Notes under the pieces: generated by a model | Seen by the model: only the letters and a program-made list of their open reading frames with translations | What the model was told of the DNA's origin: nothing | Database searches by the model: none | Part shown: positions 16,661-27,141 of the stretch, piece by piece | Layout: every line of letters starts with the position of its first letter | Numbering within the stretch: position 1 is the stretch's first letter | Translations under genes and position numbers: made by a program | Source of the DNA: Leptospirales bacterium | Lineage (GTDB): Bacteria; Spirochaetota; Leptospiria; Leptospirales; Leptonemataceae | Assembly (NCBI GenBank): GCA_016788865.1 | Contig: JAEUSB010000094.1 | Coordinates: forward strand, 1 to 64,000 | Length of the DNA stretch: 64,000 nt | Reading direction: 5' to 3'

Positions 16661-17374
16661 CTACTGTTCAACGCACAGCAGTCGATTTGGAACATTACAA
16701 GCTTGCATGGCCACAATGGAAATGGCCCTTTCGTCCAGCCAGGTGGAAACCCCGTACGTTCCATTCGCTCCCGCCGTTCCGTTGAACCATCCCTGACAGG
16801 TTTCCGCAGCTGTCCCAGAAACCCAGTTCCAGGCACCGGTGCCGGCGATCCCGGTCCAGTAGGAGGCCGCAGCCCCAATGGTGTTCGTCAAATTTGTGGT
16901 GAAGATGCCCAATCCGTTTGTGGTGTGAATTGGCGTTCCATCTGGTCTTGTGTACTGCATGTTTGGCGCAAGCACCCAATCCACATGTTCCCCACTGCCT
17001 CCGGCGCAATTGGATGTGGTACAGGCGATTCGATTGGTTCCATCCACTATCAGCGCCTTATAGGTGCCCACATAGCCGAATACTCCAGCCTCGTCCGAAC
17101 AGCGAGTGTCTGCAGAGTTAACGCCGGAGGGACCAAAAAACCCAACGGTGGGCTGGTAGGGGTTGGCTGTTATGAACATCTTCTTGCTGGTCGCACCAGC
17201 TGTTGCGGAACCCGAGCGCACGGACTGTCCCAGGATAATTGCCGCTGCAGATGCGTCGATATTCTGAGGCGCCCCCGAAACAGCTGGAAAACAGCCTCCG
17301 TTAGCCAGGCTTACCGCAAGAGTGATGAAGAAAATGAACCCTGAAACCGACTTGAATCCGCTAACGTTATGCAT
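16661..17374 (-). CDS. DUF1554-type lipoprotein
   Basis: 237 residues with a signal sequence ending in a likely lipobox (LANGGC at residues 23-28). The C-terminal domain has the features I associate with DUF1554, a family found mainly in Leptospira and thought to be C-type-lectin-like: KMFITANPYQP, a Cys-containing segment near DTRCSDEAG, repeated Trp (YWTGI, WNWVSG, CQGWFNG), ERAISI and the terminal NRLLCVEQ. Function unknown; probably surface-exposed. Confidence 0.8.
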   Translation of the reverse strand: MHNVSGFKSVSGFIFFITLAVSLANGGCFPAVSGAPQNIDASAAAIILGQSVRSGSATAGATSKKMFITANPYQPTVGFFGPSGVNSADTRCSDEAGVFGYVGTYKALIVDGTNRIACTTSNCAGGSGEHVDWVLAPNMQYTRPDGTPIHTTNGLGIFTTNLTNTIGAAASYWTGIAGTGAWNWVSGTAAETCQGWFNGTAGANGTYGVSTWLDERAISIVAMQACNVPNRLLCVEQ

Positions 17375-17519
17375 AGCAATTCCCCAAAGCCTACAATGAA
17401 TAGTCTTCGGAGTTTTTGCGACAAAAAATACAAAAAATAGAACGTTAGCGAAAAGGAGTAGTCCCTCGGTTAGGGGACCCTCAGCAAAGTGACGTTAACA
17501 AGAGTGATTTAAGAGACAA

Positions 17520-17545
17520 CCAGCAGCACCAAAAAGTGCTGCTGG
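17520..17545 (-). terminator. Hairpin downstream of glyA
   Basis: A perfect ten-base stem CCAGCAGCAC (17520-17529) / GTGCTGCTGG (17536-17545) lies 18 bases after the glyA stop, with TTTTTG in the loop on the coding strand. The tract after the stem (TTGTCTCTT) is only moderately T-rich. Confidence 0.65.
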
Positions 17546-17563
17546 ACTCAATACCCGGCTTTT

Positions 17564-18820
17564 CTAAACGAGCCGAAAGCGATCCATTGGAAATGCTTTC
17601 GCAAGCTCCGCGACACCGGCCTTGACTTTCTCGCGAGTTGCCGAGCTCTCGATATCTGAGAGCAAATCGCAAATGAGATTTCCTACTTTTACAAATTCGT
17701 CCTTACCAAAACCACGCGTGGTCAATGCAGGGCTTCCAAACCGAACCCCGCTCGTAACTGCCGGTGGATGGGGATCAAATGGAATTCCGTTCTTGTTAGC
17801 AGTAATGCCTGCCTCATGCAAGGAGTCAGCCGCAACGGCTCCGGTAACGCCGTTTGCACCGACGTTCAACAGAATCAAATGGTTGTCAGTTCCACCCGAC
17901 ACAACGGTGAATCCGCGACTCATGAAAGTCTCCGCCAGAGTCTTTGCATTCTCTTTAACTTTCTTGATATAATCCTTAAATTCAGGTTTCAGTGCCTCGC
18001 CAAACGCTACTGCTTTTGCCGCGATCACATGCATCAATGGACCACCCTGCACACCGGGAAAGACGCGTGAATTCATCAGCTTTGCATGCTCTTCTGAATT
18101 GGTGAGAATCAAACCGCCACGCGGCCCGCGCAATGTTTTGTGGGTGGTTGTGGTTACTACGTCTGCAATGCCCATGGGAGACGGGTGTTCTCCAGCAACA
18201 ATTAACCCCGCAATATGCGCCACATCCGTCATCAAAATTGCGCCAACTTCATCCGCGATTTCACGGAATTTTGCAAAGTCAAGAACTCGTGGATACGCAG
18301 AGAATCCGGCGATGATCATCTTTGGTTTCTTCTCTTTTGCTACTCTGCGGACCATGTCAAAGTCAATCAGATGTTTCTTTTCATCAACACCGTAAGAAGC
18401 TACGTTGTATAGCCTGCCTGAAAAGTTTACCTTTGACCCGTGCGTAAGATGCCCACCATGCGCGAGATCCATTCCCAGAAACGTATCTCCGGGATTCATA
18501 AATCCAAAGAAGACAGCCAGGTTTGCTTGCGCGCCAGAATGTGGCTGAACATTTGCAAATCCCGCGTTGAATAGCTTCTTAGCACGTTCAATGGCTATGG
18601 TTTCGATTTCATCTGCATGCTCGCAGCCATTGTAATAGCGCTTACCCGGATATCCTTCAGCGTATTTATTGGTGAGCGTAGAACTATACGCTTCGAGTAC
18701 GCTGCGTGAAACAAAGTTCTCGGAGGCAATCATTTCTAGCGAGTGGTCCTGGCGTTCATCTTCTCTTGCCAGAATTGCGTAGGCTTCAGGGTCAGATTGT
18801 TTCAGAAATTGTCCGAGCAT
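17564..18820 (-). CDS. glyA: Serine hydroxymethyltransferase
   Basis: A 418-residue PLP enzyme converting serine and THF to glycine and methylene-THF. Recognisable segments are [45 protein letters not shown], and the PLP-lysine motif [16 protein letters not shown]. Length is standard. It starts 17 bases after the lipoate ligase-like gene. Confidence 0.97.
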   Translation of the reverse strand: MLGQFLKQSDPEAYAILAREDERQDHSLEMIASENFVSRSVLEAYSSTLTNKYAEGYPGKRYYNGCEHADEIETIAIERAKKLFNAGFANVQPHSGAQANLAVFFGFMNPGDTFLGMDLAHGGHLTHGSKVNFSGRLYNVASYGVDEKKHLIDFDMVRRVAKEKKPKMIIAGFSAYPRVLDFAKFREIADEVGAILMTDVAHIAGLIVAGEHPSPMGIADVVTTTTHKTLRGPRGGLILTNSEEHAKLMNSRVFPGVQGGPLMHVIAAKAVAFGEALKPEFKDYIKKVKENAKTLAETFMSRGFTVVSGGTDNHLILLNVGANGVTGAVAADSLHEAGITANKNGIPFDPHPPAVTSGVRFGSPALTTRGFGKDEFVKVGNLICDLLSDIESSATREKVKAGVAELAKAFPMDRFRLV

Positions 18821-18837
18821 GTTACACCATCATTCGT

Positions 18838-19635
18838 TTATTCAGTGCGGCCTTCAAGGATCCAGCTGCGTTTGGTATAGATTTTTTTGGTAAGCTTTGC
18901 TGCCAATTGAAAGATGTTTTTTGTATCTACCTTCCCCAGGGATCTTGCCGGTTGATCTACAAAGGTTGCCACTTGCTCCGTCAGCGAATCAAAGAATCGT
19001 TCAATGGAAAAATCGACAGGCAGGCTGCCCAAAAACTCGCTGTGCGTCCGGCGGCTTCTGTAATCGGGTTCCTTTGGCGGATGCGGCAACAAACGCGCAA
19101 TAGAATCAATCAGTCCGGGGTCGGCCAACAGAGTGCCATGATGTGCACAGATTCCAAACTTACGGAATTGCGAATTGCCTGATATCTTCTTTGTCGCATC
19201 ACCCATACCGATAACCAGATCTGACTGACCCGCTTGCTGCACCGTAGCCTGACTTTTAAGCGCGCGGGTCACCATACCCAGAAATACTTCATACGATTGC
19301 TTTACAGGATACACCTGGGGAAATTTTTCCAGGGAAAGAAAAATGCTGTAGTTCCAGTTGCCCGGTCCGTGCAGAACCGTTCCGCCTCCCGATGCGCGGC
19401 GCATCAGGTTCACGCGATTTTTCCAGAGCAACTTTCGTGCTGTTGCATCTGAAGTTAATTCTGGGGGCGTATTTTTGTGAACATCGTCAGTGCGGCCCAG
19501 ACAAATTGCGGGAGCGCCCAACCACAATCGCACCAACCCGGGAAACTCGCTGCGCCCAAAGTACTGACAAATGGCTTCATCAATTGCCAGATTCAACCAG
19601 GGATTTCTGGCCTTTGAATCACGAAGAACGAACAT
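18838..19635 (-). CDS. Lipoate-protein ligase A family protein
   Basis: 265 residues of the biotin/lipoate A/B ligase superfamily. The motif RRASGGGTVLHGPGNWNYSIF and the Lys-containing DATKKISGNSQ followed by HHGTLL are characteristic of LplA. It would attach lipoate or octanoate to E2 subunits or GcvH, which fits the neighbouring glyA (glycine and one-carbon metabolism). The start overlaps the last base of the RsbW-like gene's stop. Whether it is a ligase or an octanoyl transferase cannot be decided here. Confidence 0.85.
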   Translation of the reverse strand: MFVLRDSKARNPWLNLAIDEAICQYFGRSEFPGLVRLWLGAPAICLGRTDDVHKNTPPELTSDATARKLLWKNRVNLMRRASGGGTVLHGPGNWNYSIFLSLEKFPQVYPVKQSYEVFLGMVTRALKSQATVQQAGQSDLVIGMGDATKKISGNSQFRKFGICAHHGTLLADPGLIDSIARLLPHPPKEPDYRSRRTHSEFLGSLPVDFSIERFFDSLTEQVATFVDQPARSLGKVDTKNIFQLAAKLTKKIYTKRSWILEGRTE

Positions 19636-20066
19636 TAGCCGATCTTCTTCTTTACAACGAGGGTTGTGCCTACGGTCGCAGATTGATCAAAGAAATGAAA
19701 ATCCGTGAGCTGTTCTATCAAGTACAGACCGAGTCCTGTTTCTCTGTAGTCGCTCAGGTCTTTCTTTAAATTCTTTGCGATAGGAATTTTGGGCCCCAGA
19801 TCACGAAAACGGATCTCCGCGAATTCGTTGTAGAACAACATTTCCAGGAAGATGGGCTTATCGGCCCGGTTGTTGTATACGTGTTGGATAATATTGGTAA
19901 GCGCTTCGCCTGTAACGATCTTGAGATCAAAGGCAGCCGTCCGGGTAAACCCATGCTGGAGACAGAAGCGGTAGACGGTATCTCGCACCGTCGCCACGTA
20001 TCGCGGTTGCGAAGGAAATTGCAGACGGATATGGTTTCGAGTTTCGGCTCCGGGCGATTCCGACAT
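19635..20066 (-). CDS. RsbW-like anti-sigma factor / serine kinase
   Basis: A 143-residue stand-alone GHKL ATPase. The N box is EALTNIIQHV, the G1 box RDLGPKIP and the G2 box ETGLGLYLIEQL, all intact. In partner switching, RsbW-type kinases bind a sigma factor or other target and phosphorylate a STAS antagonist. A STAS gene lies divergently 53 bases away. No sigma-factor gene is in the window. Confidence 0.87.
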   Translation of the reverse strand: MSESPGAETRNHIRLQFPSQPRYVATVRDTVYRFCLQHGFTRTAAFDLKIVTGEALTNIIQHVYNNRADKPIFLEMLFYNEFAEIRFRDLGPKIPIAKNLKKDLSDYRETGLGLYLIEQLTDFHFFDQSATVGTTLVVKKKIG

Positions 20067-20119
20067 GCTGTAGAGAGTTTCCAGGCCCTGGGGAACGCAA
20101 ACCTAAAAATGTTTGACAG

Positions 20120-20485
20120 ATGCCTGGCCATCGTGCTGAGTCGGGCGTGGCATCTTTTCACGTTAACGATAGTTATAAGATCAAAGTGATTGAAATCTCC
20201 GGCCGGTTCACCATTGAGAATCGGGAAGACTTTCAAAATCTGCTCAAGGACCAGGTAGATTTGACCTCAGCCGGCACTTGCATTGATGCCACAGAACTCG
20301 GCTACATTGACTCCTCCGGTATTGGAGAACTCCTGCGCTTGAAGGTACAGGCAGCAAAGAGCAACCACCCCGTCTATATCTTTGGCCTTTCGGACGCCAT
20401 TTACAAGATGTTCAAGATGTCCCAACTGAATCACGTATTTCAAATACTGACCAAAGACGAATTCCAGAAGAAGTTCGCGAAGTAA
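20120..20485 (+). CDS. STAS-domain anti-sigma factor antagonist
   Basis: A 121-residue SpoIIAA/RsbV-like protein. The strand KVIEISGRFTIENREDFQNLL and the phospho-acceptor loop IDATELGYIDSSGIGELL are clear, with the conserved Ser in DSSG. It is the probable substrate of the divergent RsbW-like kinase and of a PP2C phosphatase such as the SpoIIE-type proteins further along. The C-terminal KDEFQKKFAK is typical of spirochaete members. Confidence 0.9.
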   Translation: MPGHRAESGVASFHVNDSYKIKVIEISGRFTIENREDFQNLLKDQVDLTSAGTCIDATELGYIDSSGIGELLRLKVQAAKSNHPVYIFGLSDAIYKMFKMSQLNHVFQILTKDEFQKKFAK

Positions 20486-20517
20486 GACTCCAATGCGGCG
20501 GCCTGCCGCCCTTGCAG

Positions 20518-21087
20518 TCAGTACCTCAAAAGATAATAGTAGAAAGCAAAGAACTCACGGGGGATGTAGTAGAATTCCTTGATGTGCGGTTTGAGTGGTG
20601 CGTGCGCGGATAGAGCTCCGCCAATGCCTGCCTTGCGGAGTGCAAGTTTTGCGCGGGTGATATGAAAGTAGTCAGTAACTACGACGGGCGGCATCCAGTT
20701 TCGAGATGAGGCCAGCTCGGCGTAACGCACAGCTGATGCCATTGAGTCTTTTCCCAGGCTGTCCTGGATGATCGATTGCTGTGGAACACCCCTACCTATT
20801 AGCCAGTTTCGCATGACCAGGGCTTCATCATGCCCTTCACTGCCTACTCCCCCGCTAACTACAATCCATGAAACCAATCCTTGCTGATAGAGATCCAGGG
20901 AACGAAGGAGGCGCCGCTCCAGACGCTCGGATGGAATTCCGCTTTCTTCCACTTTGTTTCCGAAAACCAGTGCCGCGTCAGTCCTCTCAACGCGATCACT
21001 GAATCCGTCAAACAGGATGTAAACGGTATGCAGCAGAAACCAAATTGCGAGAAACCCGAATACAATACGCGTGCGGCGTCTGTTCAA
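20518..21087 (-). CDS. DUF218 (SanA/YdcF-like) membrane protein
   Basis: 189 residues: one N-terminal transmembrane helix (IVFGFLAIWFLLHTVYILF), then the DUF218 fold with AALVFGNKVE, the SGGVGSEGHDEALVMRNWLIGRGVP segment and VVTDYFHITRAKLALRKAG. Members are envelope proteins linked to vancomycin sensitivity or unknown roles. The start codon is TTG, overlapping the TGA of a small upstream ORF. Confidence 0.85.
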   Translation of the reverse strand: MNRRRTRIVFGFLAIWFLLHTVYILFDGFSDRVERTDAALVFGNKVEESGIPSERLERRLLRSLDLYQQGLVSWIVVSGGVGSEGHDEALVMRNWLIGRGVPQQSIIQDSLGKDSMASAVRYAELASSRNWMPPVVVTDYFHITRAKLALRKAGIGGALSAHAPLKPHIKEFYYIPREFFAFYYYLLRY

Positions 21088-21218
21088 GTCTCCGCCTTCT
21101 TATGCTTTACCTTGCGCGTGTAGACTTTGGGCGATGCAATCACCCGTGGTGGTTTGAGCTGGACAAGCTTGCGTGATTGCTTTTTTGCAAGCTTGACTTT
21201 TAGTTTTCGCGCGGCCAT
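21084..21218 (-). CDS. Small highly basic protein, 44 residues
   Basis: An ATG at 21218 opens a 44-codon frame ending in TGA at 21084, which overlaps the TTG start of the DUF218 gene. The product begins MAARKLKVKLAKKQSRK and ends KVYTRKVKHKKAET, with 16 Lys/Arg residues and just one Glu as the only acidic residue. The overlap and ordinary codon use argue for a real gene. It could be a nucleic-acid-binding or ribosome-associated peptide; no family recognised. Confidence 0.55.
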   Translation of the reverse strand: MAARKLKVKLAKKQSRKLVQLKPPRVIASPKVYTRKVKHKKAET

Positions 21219-21256
21219 GATCTTAGCTACCGGAAGATATGACGTCCTGTCCAGCT

Positions 21257-23053
21257 TTATTCACTGATTGCCGCAATGGGCCTGAGTCCGCGGAATGCGT
21301 TGCAAACAAACCCGCTTTCCAACTCGGCTCTGCCAATCGCTCTGCGTTTCAGTTGGTTCTTCTTACCCAGGCTCTCAAGGAAAACGCCTGGCAATGCACC
21401 AGATTCGACAGGAGGCGAATAGTAAACGCCATCGACCAGGATCAGAATATTCCCAATTGCGGTTTCCACGAACTCACCCTTTTCGTTGCGAAATAGTACA
21501 TCGTCAAAGCCCAGTTCTCGAGCACGGCGGAGCTCCGCGTCATACGATTGTCGCTGACTTGATTTGTGTCTGCGAAACACATCCTGCGAATCAATCGATT
21601 CAGGTGAAATAAGGAGACGAACGCCCTTTCCAGAATCCTCCGGGGCCGCTTGAACTTGAACCTCGAATCGTCCATGTTGATACAAGGCCAGTCGAACCCG
21701 CAGCGCGGGCGCAGAAATCGAAGGATCTTTGCTCTGTTTTCTAATGCGCTCCCGCGCCTGTTCAACATGGATCTGAACCGCTTCCAGGATCGCGCGTTCA
21801 GGGAGCTCCATTGCGAATTCGCGGGCAGATCTCTTTAATCTCTCCAGATGACTGCTGAGTAGCTCGATTCTGCCTTTATCGAGTCGCATGGTTTCAATGA
21901 GATGAAAGTCTTCTTCCGCCGGACGAAGGAATGCCTTCTTGAGCAGGTACTCGTTCCATTCAAGCTCAGGCTTTGAATCCCAGACGATTCCGCACCCGCT
22001 GCCATAAATGGCCCTTTGGTCCTGGATTTGCAAGGTGCGGATCGCCACGTTAAACGCTGCCTTTCGGAGCCCTGGCTCAGCGTACCCGATCGCGCCCGTG
22101 TATACTCCGCGCGACGGCTCAAGCTTCTCGATTGTGCGCGTTGCGGCGAGCTTGGGTGCTCCTGTCACTGAACCTGGAGGAAAAAGCGATTCGTACAACC
22201 GTGAAAAGCCCCCCGAGCCATCCAATTCTCCGCGAACAATTGAGATCATTTGTTGGACCGTACTCAGCTGCTCCACTTTCGCCAGTGCTTCAACGGCAAC
22301 GGTTCCAATCTTTGCGATGCGACCAATGTCGTTTCGCATTAGATCCACGATCATGAAATTCTCAGCCCTTGACTTCTCGTCGCCAGCAAGCGCTGCAGGG
22401 TCAAAGTCCCGACCGGCCGTTCCCTTCATGGGATGTGCCCGGATCACTCGCGACTTCAGCTCTTGAAGCGTGTCCGGACCCTCCGGTTCTATGGAAAAAA
22501 ACAATTCTGGAGAGAGCGACAGCAGCTGGACCCGTTCGGTGGAAACAAAAGCCGAGTAACGCCCCTTTTGAAGTTCTCGTAACCGTCTGAATAGTGCAAA
22601 CGGGCTTCCCTCAAACTCAAATCGTTCCCGTTGTGTATAATTGACCTGGTAGTAGAGTCCGGATTGGATTCCGGATCGAATGGATTCGGTTGCTTCAAGA
22701 AATGCTGATCGAGCTCGCCTCTCGTCCTCAAGTGTTTCAAGCCTCCGCAAAGAGAAGGACTCCTTGAAGGCTGAATAGGTAAATGGGACCCAGGATTTGT
22801 AACAGCCAAACCACAGGAGGGGTATGGGGCGTTCAAATAGATCACGCCCATCGTCGTAAGAAAAGAAGCCGGCAGTATGGAAGCCGTCGGCTGCCGCCCC
22901 ATCGAGGTCACGCAGGGCGCCAGGAATTTCCGCAAGTGACCTCGCGACAATGATGCGGTCAGGATCGCGAAAAAGGCGCGGCCCTGTTGCACTTTCAACT
23001 AGAACGGAATCAGGTGGAAGCTGCTGCCAGCCGACTGTGTCGCTTACGCTCAT
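21257..23053 (-). CDS. pabBC: Fused aminodeoxychorismate synthase component I and aminodeoxychorismate lyase
   Basis: 598 residues. Residues 1-370 are a chorismate-binding PabB domain ([58 protein letters not shown]). Residues about 385-598 are a class IV PLP aminotransferase-like PabC domain ([19 protein letters not shown], a candidate PLP Lys in [16 protein letters not shown]). Together they convert chorismate to p-aminobenzoate for folate, given a PabA glutaminase elsewhere. The start lies inside the end of typA with a 44-base overlap. Confidence 0.9.
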   Translation of the reverse strand: MSVSDTVGWQQLPPDSVLVESATGPRLFRDPDRIIVARSLAEIPGALRDLDGAAADGFHTAGFFSYDDGRDLFERPIPLLWFGCYKSWVPFTYSAFKESFSLRRLETLEDERRARSAFLEATESIRSGIQSGLYYQVNYTQRERFEFEGSPFALFRRLRELQKGRYSAFVSTERVQLLSLSPELFFSIEPEGPDTLQELKSRVIRAHPMKGTAGRDFDPAALAGDEKSRAENFMIVDLMRNDIGRIAKIGTVAVEALAKVEQLSTVQQMISIVRGELDGSGGFSRLYESLFPPGSVTGAPKLAATRTIEKLEPSRGVYTGAIGYAEPGLRKAAFNVAIRTLQIQDQRAIYGSGCGIVWDSKPELEWNEYLLKKAFLRPAEEDFHLIETMRLDKGRIELLSSHLERLKRSAREFAMELPERAILEAVQIHVEQARERIRKQSKDPSISAPALRVRLALYQHGRFEVQVQAAPEDSGKGVRLLISPESIDSQDVFRRHKSSQRQSYDAELRRARELGFDDVLFRNEKGEFVETAIGNILILVDGVYYSPPVESGALPGVFLESLGKKNQLKRRAIGRAELESGFVCNAFRGLRPIAAISE

Positions 23054-24833
23054 TCGGATCCAGAATCTTTTTGCGAAGGCGAATGTTCTTAGGTGTCACT
23101 TCCACAAGTTCGTCATCGTCAATAAATTCCAGCGCCTGTTCCAGCGACGGCTTACGTGGTGGAATGAGCCTGACAGCTTCATCAGAAGCGGTGGTGCGCA
23201 TGTTTGTAAGCTTCTTCTCTTTGCAGGGATTCACATCCAGGTCATTTTCCCGGGAAGATTCTCCCAGAATCATGCCACCATACACGGAAACACCGGGATC
23301 AACAAAGAGAGTTCCGCGTTCCTGAATATTCCAGAGCGCAAAGGCTACCGTGGTACCGGCTTCCATTGAAACCAGCGCACCGTTCTTGCGTCCAGGAATT
23401 GGGCCAGCGTATGGCGCATACTCAAGGAAGCGCGAGTTTTGCGCTGCCGTTCCACGGCTTTCCGTGATCAGAAAGCTTCTGAAACCAATCAGGCCGCGGG
23501 TTGGAACCAAAAACTCAAGGCGAGACGTGCCATGAGCGGACGTCTCCATGCCCTGCATTGTGCCCTTACGGCGGTTCAATTCGTTGATGATTGTTCCACT
23601 GAATTCTTCAGGAACATCAATGATGACAATTTCAAACGGCTCAAGCTTTTGATCGTTTTCCTGCCGCAAGATAACTTCCGGTCTTGAAACTTGAAGCTCG
23701 TATCCTTCACGTCGCATGGTCTCAACGAGGATGGAGAGATGAAGATCTCCACGCCCCTGCACCTGGAAGCGATCCGGTCTTTCTGGATCTTCAATCACAC
23801 GAAGTGCCACGTTTGTGAGTTTCTCGCGGATCAGGCGATCCCGGAGCTGACGAGTAGTAACGTACTGACCCTCTTTTCCTGCAAAAGGAGAATCGTTCAC
23901 AGAGAAGAACATGGAAACGGTAGGCTCATCCACAACAATTGGAGGTCGTGGCATGGGAAAACCTTCGTCGCATAACGTGTCACCAATAGCAGGATCAGCG
24001 ATACCAGTGAGAGCAATAATGTCTCCAGCTACGGCTTCTTCACGCTCCGCGCGTTTCATACCCTGATATCCGAAAACTTTGGATACACGATGCATGGTTT
24101 CTTTGCCATCGCGAATGAGACTGACCATAGCATTCTTCTTTACGCGACCGTTGAAAACTCGACCAATGCAGAGTCGACCCAGGTAGTCATCATAGTCCAG
24201 GTTCATGATCTGAAATTGCAGATGCCCGTCCGGATCACCACTGGCCTTTGGAACGTGCTCCAGGATGAGATCAAGAAGTGGAAGAAGATCCTTGTCTTCT
24301 TTGCCGGCGCGCGCAAGTTCACGCGAAGCAAAACCCTGTTTTGCAGATCCGTAGATGATTGGGAAATCCATCTGCTCGCTGGTTGCGCCAAGATCGTCAA
24401 ACAAATCGAACACCTGGTTTACGCTTTTGTCTGGATCCGCGAACTCACGATCGATCTTGTTAATAACTAAGATGGGTCTATGCCCAAGCGCCAGGCTTTT
24501 AGCGAGAACAAAGCGAGTCTGCGGCATTGGCCCTTCGAAAGCATCGACCAGGATCAGACTGCAATCCGCCATGGAAAGAACACGTTCGACTTCCCCGCCA
24601 AAATCCGCGTGACCCGGAGTATCGATGATATTAATCTGCGTGCCTTTGTATTGAATGGATGCGTTCTTTGCGCGAATGGTGATCCCGCGCTCGCGCTCAA
24701 GATCCATTGAGTCCATCACTCTGTCACCCTGCTCCTTTGAGCTGAGCGCACCGGCCGCTGTCAGCATCCGGTCAACAAGGGTAGTTTTGCCATGATCAAC
24801 ATGGGCGATAATTGTTATGTTTCTAATTTCCAT
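23010..24833 (-). CDS. typA: Ribosome-associated GTPase TypA/BipA
   Basis: A 607-residue translational GTPase of normal length. G motifs: AHVDHGKTT (G1), [16 protein letters not shown] (G3), NKIDRE (G4). Domain 2, the elongation-factor-like C domain and the TypA-specific C-terminal domain ([23 protein letters not shown], then [18 protein letters not shown]) are all present. It assists ribosome assembly and stress adaptation. Confidence 0.97.
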   Translation of the reverse strand: MEIRNITIIAHVDHGKTTLVDRMLTAAGALSSKEQGDRVMDSMDLERERGITIRAKNASIQYKGTQINIIDTPGHADFGGEVERVLSMADCSLILVDAFEGPMPQTRFVLAKSLALGHRPILVINKIDREFADPDKSVNQVFDLFDDLGATSEQMDFPIIYGSAKQGFASRELARAGKEDKDLLPLLDLILEHVPKASGDPDGHLQFQIMNLDYDDYLGRLCIGRVFNGRVKKNAMVSLIRDGKETMHRVSKVFGYQGMKRAEREEAVAGDIIALTGIADPAIGDTLCDEGFPMPRPPIVVDEPTVSMFFSVNDSPFAGKEGQYVTTRQLRDRLIREKLTNVALRVIEDPERPDRFQVQGRGDLHLSILVETMRREGYELQVSRPEVILRQENDQKLEPFEIVIIDVPEEFSGTIINELNRRKGTMQGMETSAHGTSRLEFLVPTRGLIGFRSFLITESRGTAAQNSRFLEYAPYAGPIPGRKNGALVSMEAGTTVAFALWNIQERGTLFVDPGVSVYGGMILGESSRENDLDVNPCKEKKLTNMRTTASDEAVRLIPPRKPSLEQALEFIDDDELVEVTPKNIRLRKKILDPNERKRHSRLAAAST

Positions 24834-24961
24834 ACTAATGAAGGGTTCTTTTTGTCAGTTTTCTGGAATTGGCCAGGGAGGCTATCCGGAAAATTTAGCG
24901 GAAGGCGTTGGGAAATCCTTCCCGGCCACGGAAAAAACAGACTTTCTCCGCCGTCCCCTGG

Positions 24962-25858
24962 CTAAGCAGCCTGGACTGGTTCCTGAGGAGTGACGGTTCT
25001 GGAGCTGGTCAGATAGACCCCGGCCAGGACCAGGAGTGCTCCGGCCGCCTGAGCCGTATTGGGCCAATGACCCTGAAAAATTGAAAGGGTCATAACAAAT
25101 ACAGGAACCAGATTTACAAATATGGCAGCTCTCGACGATCCGATGGCGTTAACGCCCTCATACCACCACAAATATGCAACCACGGATGCCAGAAGCGCCA
25201 TGTAGAGTATAGAAACCCAAAGCATGGGATCATGCGCCCAGATCAGATCATTGGTTTGCCAGAAAGCGAACGGCGCAAGCAAGATTACGCCCGGCACACA
25301 AGGTCCGGCAGTGGCAGCCAACGGCGAGATTCGCCGCATAACGTCCTTCCCCAGAAAGGAGTAAACAGCCCAACTGCTTGCTGCACACAGGATCAGCAGA
25401 TCACCACGGTTAAAATCCAGATGGAGTAAAACATCGAGCGATCCTCTAACGATTACAAGCAGCACGCCGGAGAATGAGATGAATATGCCAAGCCAGCGTT
25501 TGAAACCCAGACGCTCGCCGCGAAACGTTCGGCCCAGCAAAGCAGTAATTCCTGGATTTGCACCAATGATTAGCGAACCGCTTACTGCCGACGTAATCTT
25601 AAGACCGGTAAAGAAGAACATGTTATAGAGAAATATTCCAAGAATTCCCAGAATCAGATACGATAACCAGTTCTCGCGAGCCAGTAGTTCATGTGATTTC
25701 CCGGTGGCGAAAACAAGGGCCACCAGTATGGCCCCGGCAATTGAGAAACGCAGGAAAGCGACAAGGATAGGTGGTCCGCTGACGAGTGATCGTCCTGCCG
25801 CAAAGAATGCCCCCGCCCAGAGGAGAGCCGTTAGAACAAGCTTGACGTACGCCCGCAT
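24962..25858 (-). CDS. EamA/DMT-family transporter
   Basis: 298 residues with about ten hydrophobic helices in two EamA repeats. The first has LTALLWAGAFFAAGRSLVSG and the second begins near LILCAASSWAVYSFLGKDV. The family exports metabolites and amino acids from the inner membrane; the substrate cannot be inferred. Its ATG overlaps the last base of the ndh stop. Confidence 0.88.
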   Translation of the reverse strand: MRAYVKLVLTALLWAGAFFAAGRSLVSGPPILVAFLRFSIAGAILVALVFATGKSHELLARENWLSYLILGILGIFLYNMFFFTGLKITSAVSGSLIIGANPGITALLGRTFRGERLGFKRWLGIFISFSGVLLVIVRGSLDVLLHLDFNRGDLLILCAASSWAVYSFLGKDVMRRISPLAATAGPCVPGVILLAPFAFWQTNDLIWAHDPMLWVSILYMALLASVVAYLWWYEGVNAIGSSRAAIFVNLVPVFVMTLSIFQGHWPNTAQAAGALLVLAGVYLTSSRTVTPQEPVQAA

Positions 25859-27141
25859 TACGGGTCAGTTTTGCGCGGCTGCGCATGGCTCTGCCAGTGT
25901 CGGTTCGTGATGATGCGGGCGCCGCGCCCCATTGTTAAATAGTTGTACGCCCACTGAAACAGTACAACCGTACGGTTCTCAAATCCAATCAAGTAATAGA
26001 TGTGCACAAGCAGCCAACCCATCCAGGCAAAGAAACCGGACATCTTGAGACGATTGGTTTGGAGCACGGCGAGGGCTCGCCCAATGGTTGCCATACTTCC
26101 CTTGTCCCAGAACTCAAAATGTTTCCTGGATTTTCCCTTCATCTCATTCTTGATTTGCTTTGCGACGAAGTGGCCTTGCTGGATTGCAACTGTTGCAACA
26201 CCAGGCAAATATTTCCCAGCTCCAGCTTCGAAGGCTGCCTGGTCACCAAGAACAAATACTTCGGGGTGTGCTGCCAGACTGCAATCGCGTTCTACAATGA
26301 CACGACCACCCTTATCGAGCGCAACTCCCAGCGACTTGTTGAGCTCTGACGGTTGCACGCCAGCGGCCCAGAGGACGGTGCGCGCGCGGATGGTCTCGTT
26401 ACCAACTACGACTCCCGCTGCACTTACATTCGTCACAATACTGTTGGTTTTCACAATCACATCGAGCTTCTCAAGCGCCTTCTGCGCATACGCAGAAAGG
26501 GAAGGATCAAACGGCGGCAAAACGCGCGGGCCACCTTCGATCAGATACACGCGAGTCCGTCTCGGGTCGATATTTCGAAAATCGTGACCCATTGTGTAGT
26601 GACTGATTTCTGCAAGGGCACCGGCCAGTTCCACACCTGTGGGCCCCCCGCCAACGATTACAAACGTTAGGAGTTCTTCCTGGACTTTAGGATCATGCTC
26701 ACGCTCTGCAAGTTCAAAGGCGGTCAAAACGCGGCGGCGAATTTCGAGGGCTTCTTCCAGGGATTTCAAACCCGGCGCATTTTCTTCCCATTCATCGTGG
26801 CCAAAGTAACTGTGCGTTGAACCACAGGCCAGGATTAGATAGTCGTAAGGAAGCTCACCAAAATCTACCTTGATTTTCTTATTTGCCAGGTCCACACCCG
26901 TAACGTTCCCGAATAGCACGTCCACGTTTTCCGAATGGCGCACGACCGTCCGAATGGGTGCGGCAATCTCAGCGGGAGAGAGCGCCGCCATGGCAACCTG
27001 ATAGAGGAGCGGTTGAAACAGATGATGGTTGCGACGATCCACGAGTGTTACATGAACGTTCTTTGCGCCGGAGAGATCGCGCGCTGCATTGATTCCGGCA
27101 AAACCACCACCAACAATTACGACGTTTTTCTTATCAGCCAT
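25858..27141 (-). CDS. ndh: Type II NADH:quinone oxidoreductase
   Basis: A 427-residue flavoprotein. It carries the FAD-binding VVIVGGGFAGINAARDL at the N-terminus, an NADH-binding FVIVGGGPTGVELAGALAE near residue 160, and LPGVATVAIQQGHFVAKQI near the C-terminal part. A hydrophobic C-terminal segment (MGWLLVHIYYLIGF) serves as membrane anchor. It feeds electrons to quinone without proton pumping. It overlaps the preceding gene by eight bases and the EamA gene by one. Confidence 0.94.
   Translation of the reverse strand: MADKKNVVIVGGGFAGINAARDLSGAKNVHVTLVDRRNHHLFQPLLYQVAMAALSPAEIAAPIRTVVRHSENVDVLFGNVTGVDLANKKIKVDFGELPYDYLILACGSTHSYFGHDEWEENAPGLKSLEEALEIRRRVLTAFELAEREHDPKVQEELLTFVIVGGGPTGVELAGALAEISHYTMGHDFRNIDPRRTRVYLIEGGPRVLPPFDPSLSAYAQKALEKLDVIVKTNSIVTNVSAAGVVVGNETIRARTVLWAAGVQPSELNKSLGVALDKGGRVIVERDCSLAAHPEVFVLGDQAAFEAGAGKYLPGVATVAIQQGHFVAKQIKNEMKGKSRKHFEFWDKGSMATIGRALAVLQTNRLKMSGFFAWMGWLLVHIYYLIGFENRTVVLFQWAYNYLTMGRGARIITNRHWQSHAQPRKTDP

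Noticed and set aside
16703..17344. 213-codon plus-strand ORF
   Set aside because: Antisense to the DUF1554-type lipoprotein, which has a signal peptide, lipobox and conserved C-terminal motif on the minus strand.
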